Positions 26,406 to 35,815 of a stretch of 64,000 bases of DNA are shown one piece after another. The notes under the pieces are model-generated. The model did not search any database and had not been told where the DNA came from. It was given only the letters and a program-made list of their open reading frames with translations. Origin of the DNA: Bacillota bacterium (GTDB lineage Bacteria; Bacillota; Clostridia; Acetivibrionales; DTU013); contig JAEYRB010000007.1 in the NCBI GenBank assembly GCA_023409735.1, positions 62,001 through 126,000 of the forward strand. Reading direction: 5' to 3'. The position numbers and the translations under genes were made by a program. How positions within the stretch are numbered: the stretch's first letter is position 1; each line of letters begins with the position of its first letter.

Positions 26406-26702
26406 TTACGCTTTTTTGTCAAAAGCACTGCTGATAACTTTATCTGCAACATCGCGCCCGGATACATTGTAGCTTCCTGACTCATATTTCTCTGTCAGTT
26501 CGCTTACCTTACTCTGACGTATATCAGGTACATCTTTAAGTGCCTTAAATACAGTTTGGAAATCCTTTGCTTCATTTGATATGGACAGTACGTCCTTCTT
26601 AGATGAAACAGAGCTTACACTTCCAACTCTGCCAACATTCTTCTGCGAGCCATATACTCTGTTGATTTTTGGTATTTCCCCCGGAATTCGCATCTCATCC
26701 AC
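26406..26702 (-). CDS. flgM: Anti-sigma-28 factor FlgM
   Basis: A 98-residue FlgM, which holds sigma-28 inactive until it is exported through the finished hook. The N-terminal half is disordered-looking and basic (PKINRVYGSQKNVGR) and the C-terminal half holds the sigma-binding helices (DVLSISNEAKDFQTVFKALK, then VSELTEKYESGSYNVSG with ADKVISS). It has its own sigma-28-like promoter. The start could equally be the ATG three codons inside (MRIPGE); spacing does not decide. Confidence 0.9.
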   Translation of the reverse strand: MDEMRIPGEIPKINRVYGSQKNVGRVGSVSSVSSKKDVLSISNEAKDFQTVFKALKDVPDIRQSKVSELTEKYESGSYNVSGRDVADKVISSAFDKKA

Positions 26703-26727
26703 TCACTTTCAAGCTTACTCAAATATA

Positions 26728-26754
26728 TTATCGGAAGATGATATTCTTATATTA
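26728..26754 (-). promoter_or_regulatory. Sigma-28-like promoter of flgM
   Basis: Minus-strand TAAT (forward 26751-26754), 15-nt spacer, TCCGATAA (forward 26728-26735); the -10 matches GCCGATAA at seven of eight positions. It would give feedback control of the anti-sigma factor and the genes downstream. Confidence 0.6.
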
Positions 26755-26782
26755 ACGAGTTTTTTCTATACTTATAAATTTA

Positions 26783-27217
26783 TTAGAAGATATTTGTGTC
26801 CTTATTCTTATATCTCATGGCAAAATTGGGATTGTTACGGTCAGATGTCTTGCTTATCTCCTCCTTAATCTTACTGGCAACCGACCTTAAACCTGCTGCC
26901 ATTTCATTCTCACACTCAGTGCAATACTTTCCGCTCTTTATGGACTTCCCGCACTTCTCACACTCAAGAAACATATTTCCTTCGTTCCCGGCAATTTCAA
27001 GTCTTCCATCCTTTAAAAATTTCTTTATTTTTTCTACACTGATCTCAAGCTCAGCTGATACTTGAGACAAGCTTGCTCCCGGGAATTCATAAAGGTATTT
27101 TTTGATCCTTTGAAAGTCTTCCTCATCAGCTTTTCTACACATAGGACATATTAGCTCTCCCCCTATGTAATTGAAAATTCTGCCGCACTTTCTGCAATTT
27201 CTTACATCAGGCATCAT
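26783..27217 (-). CDS. YvyF-like flagellar operon protein (TIGR03826)
   Basis: A 144-residue protein with two zinc-ribbon-like Cys clusters: CRKCGRIFNY...CPMC at the N-terminus and CEKCGKSIKSGKYCTEC near 108-124. Between them is a helix-turn-helix-like segment (SLSQVSAELEISVEKIKKFL). This is the YvyF layout found upstream of flgM in Firmicutes; the function is unknown, with regulation of late flagellar genes suspected. Its start overlaps the stop of comF by 1 nt. Confidence 0.85.
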   Translation of the reverse strand: MMPDVRNCRKCGRIFNYIGGELICPMCRKADEEDFQRIKKYLYEFPGASLSQVSAELEISVEKIKKFLKDGRLEIAGNEGNMFLECEKCGKSIKSGKYCTECENEMAAGLRSVASKIKEEISKTSDRNNPNFAMRYKNKDTNIF

Positions 27218-27915
27218 TATCCCCTCCTATTATATGTTTTACCCGCAGCGATCACTGCTGCCGTTACTTTCCTTGCTCCTGCTCTTTTCAGTGACTTACT
27301 GCACTCCTGAACTGTTGCACCGGTCGTAAATATGTCATCTATCAATAACACTGCCTTTCCGTTTACCTTCTCCGGTTGTTTAACAAAAAACGCATTCCTT
27401 ACATTCTCATGTCTGCCGGATCTGCCAAGAAGACTCTGTGCACCTGTTTCCTTTATTCTTCTGAGCGCATGTGAACATTCCGGCAACTTAAGCTCCTTTG
27501 CCACAGCTTTGGATATTAACAAAGACTGGTTATAGCCCCTGGAGCTTTCACGTTCTGAGTGTAGTGGCACGCTCAGTACAACATCATATAGACTTATATC
27601 TGTCATCTTCCTAAGCCTATCAGCCAATAACCTAGAGTATGTCTTATAATAGCTCGGCTTGTTATAGAATTTGTATCTTCTTAAAGAGTCTCTAACCATA
27701 CCAGCATATTCAAAAACGCTCACAGCAAAGTCGCAATAGCTTTCCTCTTTACTTTGCTCCATCTTAATGAGCATGTCAGGGAAAAACGGCAATTTTTCAA
27801 AGCAGTCCTTACATATGCAGATGCTTGTGTCATATTCCAGCACACTACGGCAAAAAATACAATTTGGCGGGTAAATTATACCCAGCAGCCAGTCGAGAAA
27901 TTGCACTAGGACCAC
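27217..27915 (-). CDS. comF: ComF family phosphoribosyltransferase-like protein
   Basis: A 232-residue ComF protein, needed with ComFA for DNA uptake in competent Bacillus. The N-terminal zinc finger (CIFCRSVLEYDTSICICKDC) and the phosphoribosyltransferase PRPP loop VLLIDDIFTTGATVQE (about 188-203) are clear. Its overlap with yvyF and the following flgM is the same association of competence and flagellar genes seen in Bacillus. There is no comFA in the window. The start is a GTG at 27915; a second GTG four codons inside is possible. Confidence 0.88.
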   Translation of the reverse strand: MVLVQFLDWLLGIIYPPNCIFCRSVLEYDTSICICKDCFEKLPFFPDMLIKMEQSKEESYCDFAVSVFEYAGMVRDSLRRYKFYNKPSYYKTYSRLLADRLRKMTDISLYDVVLSVPLHSERESSRGYNQSLLISKAVAKELKLPECSHALRRIKETGAQSLLGRSGRHENVRNAFFVKQPEKVNGKAVLLIDDIFTTGATVQECSKSLKRAGARKVTAAVIAAGKTYNRRG

Positions 27916-28108
27916 GATCCCCTTTCACTCTATCGGGTCATTTGCGATTTCCATGTTTAAACCCCGAAGCACAATATATTTATGCATATAGATCAAATCA
28001 CTGCGGCTCGTGTTACCGGAGCGTTTAAGATTAATATCGTAAATGCCTCTATAGAAAAGCTATTTCCACTTAGTGTCTAAACAAGGCAGGTGACATCCTT
28101 CCGCCATG

Positions 28109-30328
28109 TTATATATCGGAATATTCGGAATACTTCTTTAACTTATCTAGAAGCCCGCTGTATCGGAGATTTTCTCTTCTATTGTATACCATTTCCATTA
28201 GGGCATTTTCATCGCCCACAAGGACGACCATTTTCTTTGCTCTTGTAACAGCCGTATAAAGCAAATTGCGAGTCATGAGAACCTGTGGTCCAAAGAATAC
28301 AGGCATCACTACTACCGGGAATTCAGAGCCCTGGCTTTTATGTATTGTTACGGCAAAGGCGGGCTCCAGCTCATCTAAAATGCTGTAATCGTATTCTACG
28401 AGCCTGTCATCATCGAACAATACCTTTACGATTTGTGACTCATCATCAATTTTATATATTACTCCCATGTCTCCATTGAAGACGCCTGTACCGTCAATAA
28501 GCCTATTTTCAAGCATTTCCCACCTGATATCATAATTATTCCTAATCTGCATTACCCTGTCTCCCTCACGAAAAATATAGCCTCTTGATGCTTTCTCAGC
28601 TTTTTTAGAGTCTTCCGGATTAAGTACCTTCTGGAGCTCAATATTAAGATTCACAACACCGGCAGGGTTCTTTTTCGTAGGAGAAAGCACCTGTATATCC
28701 TTCATAGGGTCAAATCCATATGTATCCGGCAGTCTTCTGCAGCATAAGTCAACAATTGTTCGGACAATTGAATCAGTATTATTGCGTGATACCAGAAAAA
28801 AATCCTTATCACGAGCATTAATAAGCGGTGCTTCTCCTTTGTTTATCCTATGGGCATTTACTGTTATCATACTTTCCTCAGCCTGTCTGAAGATTTCTGT
28901 CAACCTTACTGTTTTAACTACATTGCAATCTATAATATCCCTTAGTACACTGCCTGCACCAACAGATGGAAGCTGGTCGGAATCCCCGGCAAGTATCAGT
29001 CTGGCACCGGGAGGTACTGCTTTAAGCAAATGACTCATAAGCAAAATATCGACCATAGACATTTCATCAATAATAATTACATCCGCCTCAAGAGGATTGT
29101 TGTCATTGCGCTGGAACAATAGCTCACTATCATCACCTGTATAGCCGATCTCAAGCAGCCGGTGAATAGTTTTCGCCTCATAGCCCGTTGCCTCTGACAT
29201 TCTCTTTGCTGCACGGCCGGTAGGTGCTGCAAGCGCCACCCTATGTCCTTCTTTTGCCAGAAGCCTTATTATACTTTTTATTATTGTTGTTTTACCTGTC
29301 CCAGGCCCACCGGTGATTACCAGCACACCACATGTCATTGCCTCCCTTATTGCTTCCTTCTGCAGCTGTGCCAGTTCTATACCCTCAAACTTTTCAAGCT
29401 GTGATAGCTCATCATCAAAGCCCTCAATATTACCGGCAAAACGTGTCTGTGAAAGCTCCAAAAGCTTCTTACACACGTATTGCTCCGCATTATAGAAGGA
29501 TGAGAGGTAAACATGACATTCATTATCAAGTTTCTCTGACACGATTGACTTATCGAATATCAATGAAATCAAAATATTATTTATATCAGGTACATCGGCA
29601 CCTAAAAGCTTTCCCGCACTTTCCTTCAAAACTTGCTCCGGAAGAAAGGTATGACCGTTTGACGCCGCATGCGACAAAACAAATTTAATACCGCTCTTTA
29701 TACGAAATTCAGATAAAGGATTTATTCCAAGCTTCATTGCTATTACATCTGCAGTCTTGAAGCCTATTCCGAATATGTCCTCGCATAGTCTGTAAGGATT
29801 CTCCTTAATTTTCGGCACTGCAGAATCTGCATAGGCTTTATATATCTTTAAGCACATGGAAGGACTTATACCATATTCCTGCAGAAACATAACTATATCT
29901 CTGAGACCCCGCTGCTCATTGAGAGCTTGTCCTATTGTCATTGCCTTGTCCAGGCTAATTCCTTTAATTTCTGATAATCGCTTGGGATCCTTATTTATTA
30001 CCTCCAGCGTCTCGGAACCAAATTTATCGACGATCCTTGCTGCTGTAGCCGGGCCCACTCCCTTTACTATTCCTGAGGAAAGATATTTCTCAATAGCATC
30101 AGCAGTCTGAGGCATAATTTTCTCATAAATTTCTACCTTAAACTGCTCCCCATAATCAGGATGGCTCACCCATTTCCCACTGGCTCTTATAGCCTCTCCC
30201 GGATTTATAAACGGCATACAGCCAACAGCGGTCACTATGTCCTTTCCGCATGACAGTTCACACACTGTGTAGCCATTAGCCTCATTTGTATATATAATGT
30301 CTTCAACTGTACCTTCTATAGCAATCAA
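28109..30328 (-). CDS. recD2: RecD2-type ATP-dependent DNA helicase
   Basis: A 739-residue superfamily 1B 5'-3' helicase of the RecD2 (RecD/TraA) type that works without RecBC. It has the long N-terminal OB-fold and helix-hairpin-helix region (GVGPATAARIVDKFG, about 90-104; FGIGFKTADVIA), Walker A GGPGTGKTT at 340-348, Walker B VIIIDEMSMVD, a GDSDQLPSVG motif III and C-terminal FAVTIHKSQGSEF (motif V region). Length matches the family. Roles in replication-fork repair and mismatch repair are known for homologues. No operon partners are evident besides the small unknown gene upstream. Confidence 0.93.
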   Translation of the reverse strand: MIAIEGTVEDIIYTNEANGYTVCELSCGKDIVTAVGCMPFINPGEAIRASGKWVSHPDYGEQFKVEIYEKIMPQTADAIEKYLSSGIVKGVGPATAARIVDKFGSETLEVINKDPKRLSEIKGISLDKAMTIGQALNEQRGLRDIVMFLQEYGISPSMCLKIYKAYADSAVPKIKENPYRLCEDIFGIGFKTADVIAMKLGINPLSEFRIKSGIKFVLSHAASNGHTFLPEQVLKESAGKLLGADVPDINNILISLIFDKSIVSEKLDNECHVYLSSFYNAEQYVCKKLLELSQTRFAGNIEGFDDELSQLEKFEGIELAQLQKEAIREAMTCGVLVITGGPGTGKTTIIKSIIRLLAKEGHRVALAAPTGRAAKRMSEATGYEAKTIHRLLEIGYTGDDSELLFQRNDNNPLEADVIIIDEMSMVDILLMSHLLKAVPPGARLILAGDSDQLPSVGAGSVLRDIIDCNVVKTVRLTEIFRQAEESMITVNAHRINKGEAPLINARDKDFFLVSRNNTDSIVRTIVDLCCRRLPDTYGFDPMKDIQVLSPTKKNPAGVVNLNIELQKVLNPEDSKKAEKASRGYIFREGDRVMQIRNNYDIRWEMLENRLIDGTGVFNGDMGVIYKIDDESQIVKVLFDDDRLVEYDYSILDELEPAFAVTIHKSQGSEFPVVVMPVFFGPQVLMTRNLLYTAVTRAKKMVVLVGDENALMEMVYNRRENLRYSGLLDKLKKYSEYSDI

Positions 30329-30369
30329 TTCTTATCTCTCCGTTCATACAAATAGTATATATTACTTTT

Positions 30370-30729
30370 TCAGGAGTGAAAAGATAGGAAATCTTTAAAC
30401 ACCAGCTCCCTCTCATCACATGAGAGTATCTCAATATTGGAGTAATCCTTTTCCAGCTTTTCAAGAATCAATGGTGTTTCATCGTCTGAGTCCATATCAA
30501 CAATCACAAGCTTCCTGTCAGAATAAAGCTTTGACGCTATATCCTTTCTTACTGCATATCTTAATATATACTCGATATGCTCCTGAGCATTTTTTACCAG
30601 CAGTACTGCCTTCACATCAGGCCATCTGCCTGCAGCTTTACATCGTATAAGCTCAGCTACGCTGAAAACTAATGAAACTATACCATATATGGCAAACACA
30701 TATATGACACATTGTATTATATTATACAA
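30370..30729 (-). CDS. Conserved small membrane-anchored protein of unknown function
   Basis: A 119-residue protein with one N-terminal membrane helix (about 4-26) and a cytoplasmic alpha/beta part containing VKAVLLVKNAQEHIEYIL and KLVIVDMDSDDETPLILEKLEKDY. The second stretch recalls the nucleotide-sugar-binding DxD region of GT-A glycosyltransferases, but the protein is far too short for a full enzyme. I do not recognise a named family. It ends 42 nt before recD2 and may be co-transcribed with it. Confidence 0.6.
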   Translation of the reverse strand: MYNIIQCVIYVFAIYGIVSLVFSVAELIRCKAAGRWPDVKAVLLVKNAQEHIEYILRYAVRKDIASKLYSDRKLVIVDMDSDDETPLILEKLEKDYSNIEILSCDERELVFKDFLSFHS

Positions 30730-31222
30730 AGCTACTCCTCCCCCCTAGAGCATCATTTAATCAAAAATGCTTTGACCACAGAATCCTCATTCACGTTGTC
30801 ATAGTGCATCTGTTTAAAACAATATGCTTCAGTGTAAAAAGCTTACCCGTCTCTGATTATTATATTCCTGCCTCCTGTCATTTGCTTTAGGTGTATTAAT
30901 GAATTTTTATTTTTGAAAAATTGAAGCATTATATAAAAGAGTATACGTATTAATTGTTCATGCATTTTTAGCAAAAAGTCGTTATTTGTAAACGGTACAG
31001 CAATTAATTTGTGTATTTATAATTTTTTATAAATAAAATTATATGTCTTTTTAATTTTTTTTATTTTTGTTATAATGATTTTATAATCCAGTATTGGTAT
31101 AATATAACAAAATTAAAATTTAATTTTTATATGGACAATGAAATCATTGCAGACAATGTATATTGCCTATTCGACAATTACCTTGATATTAGAGGTACGT
31201 TTTACAAAGGAGGAAACATAAA
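30730..31222. other. Divergent 493-nt AT-rich upstream region
   Basis: A long AT-rich gap between the small membrane protein gene (minus) and the HD-GYP gene (plus). Several TATAAT-like boxes are present on the plus strand (31071-31076, 31082-31087, 31098-31103), none with a clear -35. TTCGACA at 31170-31176 matches the Spo0A box in reverse orientation. I see no ORF and no riboswitch, including no c-di-GMP aptamer. Confidence 0.4.
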
Positions 31223-32278
31223 TTGAAGCTATTGCAGCTGTCACAGCTAAAACCGGGTATGAAGCTGGCAGTAGATGTAATTCTATCTGATGGAAGACTT
31301 TTACTGTTATCCGGTTTTATAATGAAGCCTTTATACATACGGAAGCTGATGATGTTCAATGTTCCATTTGTTTATGTAGAAGACGATTATTTCACACCTG
31401 TCGAGGATTGTGAAGAGAAAAAAATATACAACCATGCAGTAAGTTTTGTAGAAAACTTTTTTTCATTGGTAAGCAATAATGAAAAATCAGATATTTCAGA
31501 AGTCAAAAACACTGTCAATGATATCATCACAGGAGTTATTAAGAATGATACTATTATGATACAGCTTACTGGTATGCTTGATATAGACAGATATACATAT
31601 ATCCATTCAGTTGATGTTTGTATCTATTCTCTTATAATAGGGAAAAAGCTTGGGTATAGCAATGATATGCTGCTGGAGCTTGGAACGGGAGCTATACTTC
31701 ATGATATAGGCAAGTGCAAAATACCTCCGGAAATTTTGTTGAAACCAGATAAGCTTACAACTGATGAATTTAGCCTCATGATGCTTCATACCGTCTATGG
31801 GGCGGAGATATTAAAAAGCTGTTGTGGTATGAATAGCAGAATTGCCAATATTGCATTCCAACACCACGAGAAATGGAATGGCTCCGGTTACCCTACAGGT
31901 GTCGCAGCATATGATATAGACCCCTTTCCCAGAATAGTTGCTTTAGTTGATGTATACGATGCACTCACATCTGACAGAGTCTACAGGAAAGGTGAATTGC
32001 CGCACATTGCAACTGATTATTTAAAGGTAAATTCGGGCATACTTTTTGATCCATATTTGGTAAAGCTTTTTATAGAGAATATAGCCACCTATTTTGAAGG
32101 TACACTTGTACAACTCAGCACAGGAGAACTGGGATATGTCATGGAAACAAAATCTTCAGAAAATACCCGACAGATGGTAAATGTCTTTTCGAACAATTTT
32201 GGCCCACCTGTCCTGCAGCCATATACAGTAGATTTGAATCAAAAGAAGGATGTAAAAATATCTAAAATATTTATATAA
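31223..32278 (+). CDS. HD-GYP domain protein (probable c-di-GMP phosphodiesterase)
   Basis: A 351-residue cytoplasmic protein. An N-terminal DUF3391-like stretch (LKPGMKLAVDVILSDGRLLL) leads into an HD-GYP domain: HD at 160-161 in GAILHDIGKCKIP, HH at 214-215 in AFQHHEKWNGSGYP, and LVDVYDALTSDRVYR. These metal ligands and the GYP triad are intact, so hydrolysis of cyclic di-GMP is plausible. The start is a TTG at 31223 preceded by AAAGGAGG with 9-nt spacing. It is monocistronic, ending in a bidirectional terminator. With flagella and a Tad pilus nearby, a role in the motile/sessile switch is a fair inference. Confidence 0.9.
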   Translation: MKLLQLSQLKPGMKLAVDVILSDGRLLLLSGFIMKPLYIRKLMMFNVPFVYVEDDYFTPVEDCEEKKIYNHAVSFVENFFSLVSNNEKSDISEVKNTVNDIITGVIKNDTIMIQLTGMLDIDRYTYIHSVDVCIYSLIIGKKLGYSNDMLLELGTGAILHDIGKCKIPPEILLKPDKLTTDEFSLMMLHTVYGAEILKSCCGMNSRIANIAFQHHEKWNGSGYPTGVAAYDIDPFPRIVALVDVYDALTSDRVYRKGELPHIATDYLKVNSGILFDPYLVKLFIENIATYFEGTLVQLSTGELGYVMETKSSENTRQMVNVFSNNFGPPVLQPYTVDLNQKKDVKISKIFI

Positions 32279-32419
32279 AACTCTTATGATATACATTAGC
32301 GCAATTCAATAGTAAATATAACAACTTTCTATCTTAACTAAACCGATATAATGCATTGATCCGATTATCAGTTCAAATCGGCAGCTCTTCACCATAGTGT
32401 AAAAGGAGCTTACATCATA

Positions 32420-32451
32420 AAAAAACAAAGAGCCCTATGCTCTTTGTTTTT
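32420..32451. terminator. Bidirectional terminator between HD-GYP gene and metK
   Basis: A 12-bp stem AAAAACAAAGAG / CTCTTTGTTTTT with a 7-nt loop; it has a T-run on the plus strand and an A-run that becomes a T-run on the minus strand. The flanking genes converge. Confidence 0.85.
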
Positions 32452-32469
32452 TTATATCCTATGTCATTA

Positions 32470-33663
32470 TTACATTTTTAAAGCTGCCAGCCTCAATGCT
32501 TCTGCCTTATCAGTCTTCTCCCATGACAGATCTATATCAGTCCTTCCAAAATGCCCATATGCTGCAGTTTGTTTATAAATTGGCCTTCTGAGCTCCAGTG
32601 CCTTGATAATGCCGGCAGGTCTAAGGTCAAAATGCTTCTGTATCAGCTGCACCAGCTTTTCTTCAGACAGCTTGCCGGTACCAAAGGTATCAACCAGAAT
32701 GGAAACTGGCTTTGCAACACCTATTGCATAGGCAAGCTGGACCTCAACTCTTTTTGCAAGTCCCGCTGCGACCAGGTTCTTTGCAACATAGCGTGCTGCA
32801 TAAGCAGCTGAGCGGTCGACCTTAGTAGGATCCTTGCCTGAAAAAGCTCCACCGCCATGCCTTGCATATCCACCATAGGTATCGACAATGATTTTTCTTC
32901 CGGTAAGACCTGAATCGCCTTGAGGCCCGCCTACTACAAACCTTCCGGTTGGATTAATAAGGAACCTGGTATTTTCATCAAGAAGCTCTGCAGGTATTAC
33001 AGGCCTTATTACATGTTCAATAATATCTTGCTCAATTGTATCATGCGACACCTCGGGGCCGTGCTGTGTTGATATAACAACTGTATCGACCCTTACCGGC
33101 CTATCATCGTCATATTCCACCGTCACCTGTGATTTCCCGTCAGGTCTTAAATAATCCAGTGTTCCGTCCTTACGAACATCTGAAAGCCTCTTGACGAGCT
33201 TATGTGCAAGAGAGATCGGCATCGGCATAAGCTCAGATGTTTCATCGCATGCATAACCGAACATCATACCCTGATCACCGGCGCCTGTTGCCTCAATCTG
33301 CATATCTGACATTTCGCCATTTTTTGCCTCAAGAGCGTTATCTACTCCCAAAGCAATATCACAAGACTGCTCATCAATTGATGTGATGACAGCGCAGGTT
33401 TCATTATCAAAGCCATACTTTGCCCTGTCATAACCTATCTCTTTGATCGTCTGCCTTACTACCTTGGGTATATCAACATAACACTTAGTTGATATTTCTC
33501 CCATAACAAGAACCAAACCTGTAGTAACAGCTGTTTCACATGCTACCCTCGCCTGAGGATCTTCGGTATATATTGCGTCCAATACCGCATCCGAAATCTG
33601 GTCGCATATTTTATCCGGATGACCTTCAGTGACAGATTCTGAAGTAAAAAAACGTTTATTCAT
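32470..33663 (-). CDS. metK: S-adenosylmethionine synthetase MetK
   Basis: Makes S-adenosylmethionine from methionine and ATP. The 397-residue protein has all standard blocks: TSESVTEGHPDKICDQISDA at the N-terminus, GAGDQGMMFGYA near 117-128, NPTGRFVVGGPQGDSGLTGR and GGGAFSGKDPTKVDRSAAY. Length is the family norm. A SAM-I riboswitch with its own terminator lies directly upstream, so expression falls when SAM is plentiful. It converges with the HD-GYP gene at a shared terminator. Confidence 0.98.
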   Translation of the reverse strand: MNKRFFTSESVTEGHPDKICDQISDAVLDAIYTEDPQARVACETAVTTGLVLVMGEISTKCYVDIPKVVRQTIKEIGYDRAKYGFDNETCAVITSIDEQSCDIALGVDNALEAKNGEMSDMQIEATGAGDQGMMFGYACDETSELMPMPISLAHKLVKRLSDVRKDGTLDYLRPDGKSQVTVEYDDDRPVRVDTVVISTQHGPEVSHDTIEQDIIEHVIRPVIPAELLDENTRFLINPTGRFVVGGPQGDSGLTGRKIIVDTYGGYARHGGGAFSGKDPTKVDRSAAYAARYVAKNLVAAGLAKRVEVQLAYAIGVAKPVSILVDTFGTGKLSEEKLVQLIQKHFDLRPAGIIKALELRRPIYKQTAAYGHFGRTDIDLSWEKTDKAEALRLAALKM

Positions 33664-33690
33664 ATCAAGTCTCCTTTCAAGACTATAAAT

Positions 33691-33829
33691 AAAGCCTCTT
33701 TGGTAGAAGAGGCTTTAATATAGCTTTCCTCATCTTCCAGGATTTACCCTGCAGGAATTGGCACCGCTGCCGATGGCCGGTTGCCGGGTTTCATAGGGCT
33801 CAGTCCCTCCACCTCTCTTGATAAGGCTT
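33691..33829 (-). promoter_or_regulatory. SAM-I (S-box) riboswitch upstream of metK
   Basis: On the minus strand the leader shows the S-box core in order: CTTATCAAGAGAGGTGGAGG (P1/P2 start), GACTG, then ATGAAACCCGGCAACC and the closing GATGAG. A hairpin AAAGCCTCTT-CTACCA-AAGAGGCTTT (forward 33691-33716) follows and acts as the terminator. Position, order and spacing are canonical for transcriptional control of metK. Confidence 0.95.
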
Positions 33830-33919
33830 TATTTATTCTATTTATTATGCCCGCAACAGTGCCGGCAATTTAACAGATTATAATACCCACATTAAATCAC
33901 GTTGTAAGCTGCGCAGAAT
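33830..33919. other. Spacer between metK leader and ftsH
   Basis: Ninety nt containing a short interrupted hairpin (GCC-GCA/TGC-GGC arms, about 33850-33868) that may be a weak ftsH terminator on the minus strand. The metK promoter must lie here too, but its boxes are not obvious. Confidence 0.3.
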
Positions 33920-35734
33920 TTACACTCCAGCAAACAATGTTTCAAATTCGGCGCCTTCGAGCTTTTCCTTTTCCAAAAGCGCATCTGCTATCCGATGAAG
34001 AGTATCAATGTTCTCTTTCAGAATATTGATAGTTCTTTCGTAAGCTGCATCAATAACAGTCTTGACCTCTTTGTCGATCTGAGCAGCAACCTCTTCACTG
34101 TATGGCTTAGTGTGACCAAAATCACGCCCTATAAATATCTCATCATTTTCATCAAATACCATATTCTTAAGGCTTTCACTCATACCAAACTTAGTGATCA
34201 TGCTTCTTGCTACACTATTGGCATGCTTAAGGTCACTTGAGGCACCGGTGCTTATTTCCTTCAGAACAATATCCTCAGCCGCTCTTCCACCCATTGCAAT
34301 AATTATCTCTTCTATAAGCTGAGCTTTTGTCTGATAGGTCTTATCTTCATCCGGCTTATGAGCAGTATAGCCTCCGGCCCTGCCGGATGGTATGATCGAT
34401 ACTCTGTCTACCTTATCAGTAGTGGAAGCGACCCTTACTGCAATTGCATGACCTGCTTCATGATATGCCGTAAGCTTCTTTTCCTTTTCACTCATTACCC
34501 TGCTCTTCTTTTCAGGTCCAACTACAACTTTGAATGTAGCCTCTTTGATATCCTCCATGTCTATGCGCTTTTTATTCTTTCTTGCAGCTAAAAGCGCAGC
34601 TTCATTAAGAAGATTTTCAAGGTCTGCACCTGTAAAGCCCGGTGTACTCTTTGCAAGCTCTTCAAGCTTAACATCTGACGCCAGTGGTTTACCCTTTGCA
34701 TGAACCTTTAATATTGCCTCGCGGCCTTTGATATCAGGTAATCCAACAAATACTCGCCTATCAAAACGTCCGGGTCTCAATAAAGCCGGGTCAAGTATGT
34801 CAGGCCTGTTCGTTGCCGCCAGTATAATAACACCCTCGTTGACTCCGAATCCATCCATCTCAACAAGCAGCTGGTTAAGAGTTTGCTCACGCTCATCATG
34901 GCCGCCGCCCATACCTGCTCCCCTATGGCGTCCTACTGCATCTATTTCATCTATAAAAACAATACATGGAGCATTCTTTTTTGCTTGCTCGAACAAATCA
35001 CGCACTCTTGATGCACCAACACCAACAAACATCTCAACAAAATCAGATCCGCTGATACTGAAGAACGGTACTCCTGCTTCTCCGGAAACGGCTTTTGCAA
35101 GAAGTGTTTTACCGGTACCGGGAGGTCCGACCAGAAGAACGCCCTTTGGTATTCTGGCGCCAAGCTCTATAAATTTCTTAGGTGACTTGAGGAATTCTAC
35201 GATTTCCTTAAGCTCCTCTTTTTCCTCATCTGCTCCTGCTACATCTTCAAATGTTACTTTCTTCTTATCATCGGTATTTACCTTTGCACGGCTCTTTCCA
35301 AAAGACATAACTCTGTTGCCGCCACCGCCCTGGGATTGCTGGAGGAAAAATACCCAGAATATAACAAATACAACAATGATCCCCACAGTTGGCAAAATAG
35401 ATATCCACCATGGAGCAGTAGATTCAGGCTCAGACTTAAAATCCTGGATCTTTTTATTTTCGAATGCGTTTGTGGCTAACTCTGTAAAGGAGTCAACTGA
35501 AGGAATATTAACAACGTACTCATCGCCTCTTGAGCCCTTATTAGGTTCAATCAGCTTAATAGTGGCTACATTTCCTTTCAGAGATATGTTCTGAACGTTA
35601 TTATTCTCTATCTGAGTCAGCATTTCCGTATATGTCATTTCCTGTGAATTTCCCGAGGTCGTAATGATCGTCAGTATAAACAACACTATAACAAATATTA
35701 TTATATAAAAACTCAAACCCTTAAAATATTTCAA
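33920..35734 (-). CDS. ftsH: ATP-dependent zinc metalloprotease FtsH
   Basis: Membrane-bound AAA+ protease that degrades damaged membrane proteins and short-lived regulators. The 604-residue product has two membrane helices (about 8-25 and 112-131), Walker A GPPGTGKT at 203-210, Walker B IVFIDEIDAVG, the second region of homology with ATNRPDILDPALLRPGRFDR and the zinc site HEAGH at 425-429. It follows hpt as in Bacillus. Its 260-nt upstream region contains the two-hairpin repeat and an ATATCATGA inverted repeat, so expression may be specially controlled. Confidence 0.97.
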   Translation of the reverse strand: MKYFKGLSFYIIIFVIVLFILTIITTSGNSQEMTYTEMLTQIENNNVQNISLKGNVATIKLIEPNKGSRGDEYVVNIPSVDSFTELATNAFENKKIQDFKSEPESTAPWWISILPTVGIIVVFVIFWVFFLQQSQGGGGNRVMSFGKSRAKVNTDDKKKVTFEDVAGADEEKEELKEIVEFLKSPKKFIELGARIPKGVLLVGPPGTGKTLLAKAVSGEAGVPFFSISGSDFVEMFVGVGASRVRDLFEQAKKNAPCIVFIDEIDAVGRHRGAGMGGGHDEREQTLNQLLVEMDGFGVNEGVIILAATNRPDILDPALLRPGRFDRRVFVGLPDIKGREAILKVHAKGKPLASDVKLEELAKSTPGFTGADLENLLNEAALLAARKNKKRIDMEDIKEATFKVVVGPEKKSRVMSEKEKKLTAYHEAGHAIAVRVASTTDKVDRVSIIPSGRAGGYTAHKPDEDKTYQTKAQLIEEIIIAMGGRAAEDIVLKEISTGASSDLKHANSVARSMITKFGMSESLKNMVFDENDEIFIGRDFGHTKPYSEEVAAQIDKEVKTVIDAAYERTINILKENIDTLHRIADALLEKEKLEGAEFETLFAGV

Positions 35735-35785
35735 ATAACTCCCTCCCGGTCATTGCTACAAGACCTAGCTGTAATTTTGTTATAT

Positions 35786-35814
35786 CATGAAAACGAAATT
35801 ATCATGATATGGTT
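35786..35814 (-). repeat. Inverted repeat in the ftsH leader
   Basis: Nine-bp perfect arms ATATCATGA and TCATGATAT separated by about 11 nt (tops at about 35782-35810). It lies between the two-hairpin repeat and the ftsH start. It could be an operator or an RNA hairpin; nothing decides between them. Confidence 0.45.
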
Positions 35815-35815
35815 T

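Noticed and set aside
34728..35594. A 288-codon open frame on the plus strand opposite ftsH
   Set aside because: It is fully antisense to an unmistakable ftsH, is Ser/Pro/Ile-rich with no domain, and has no ribosome binding site.
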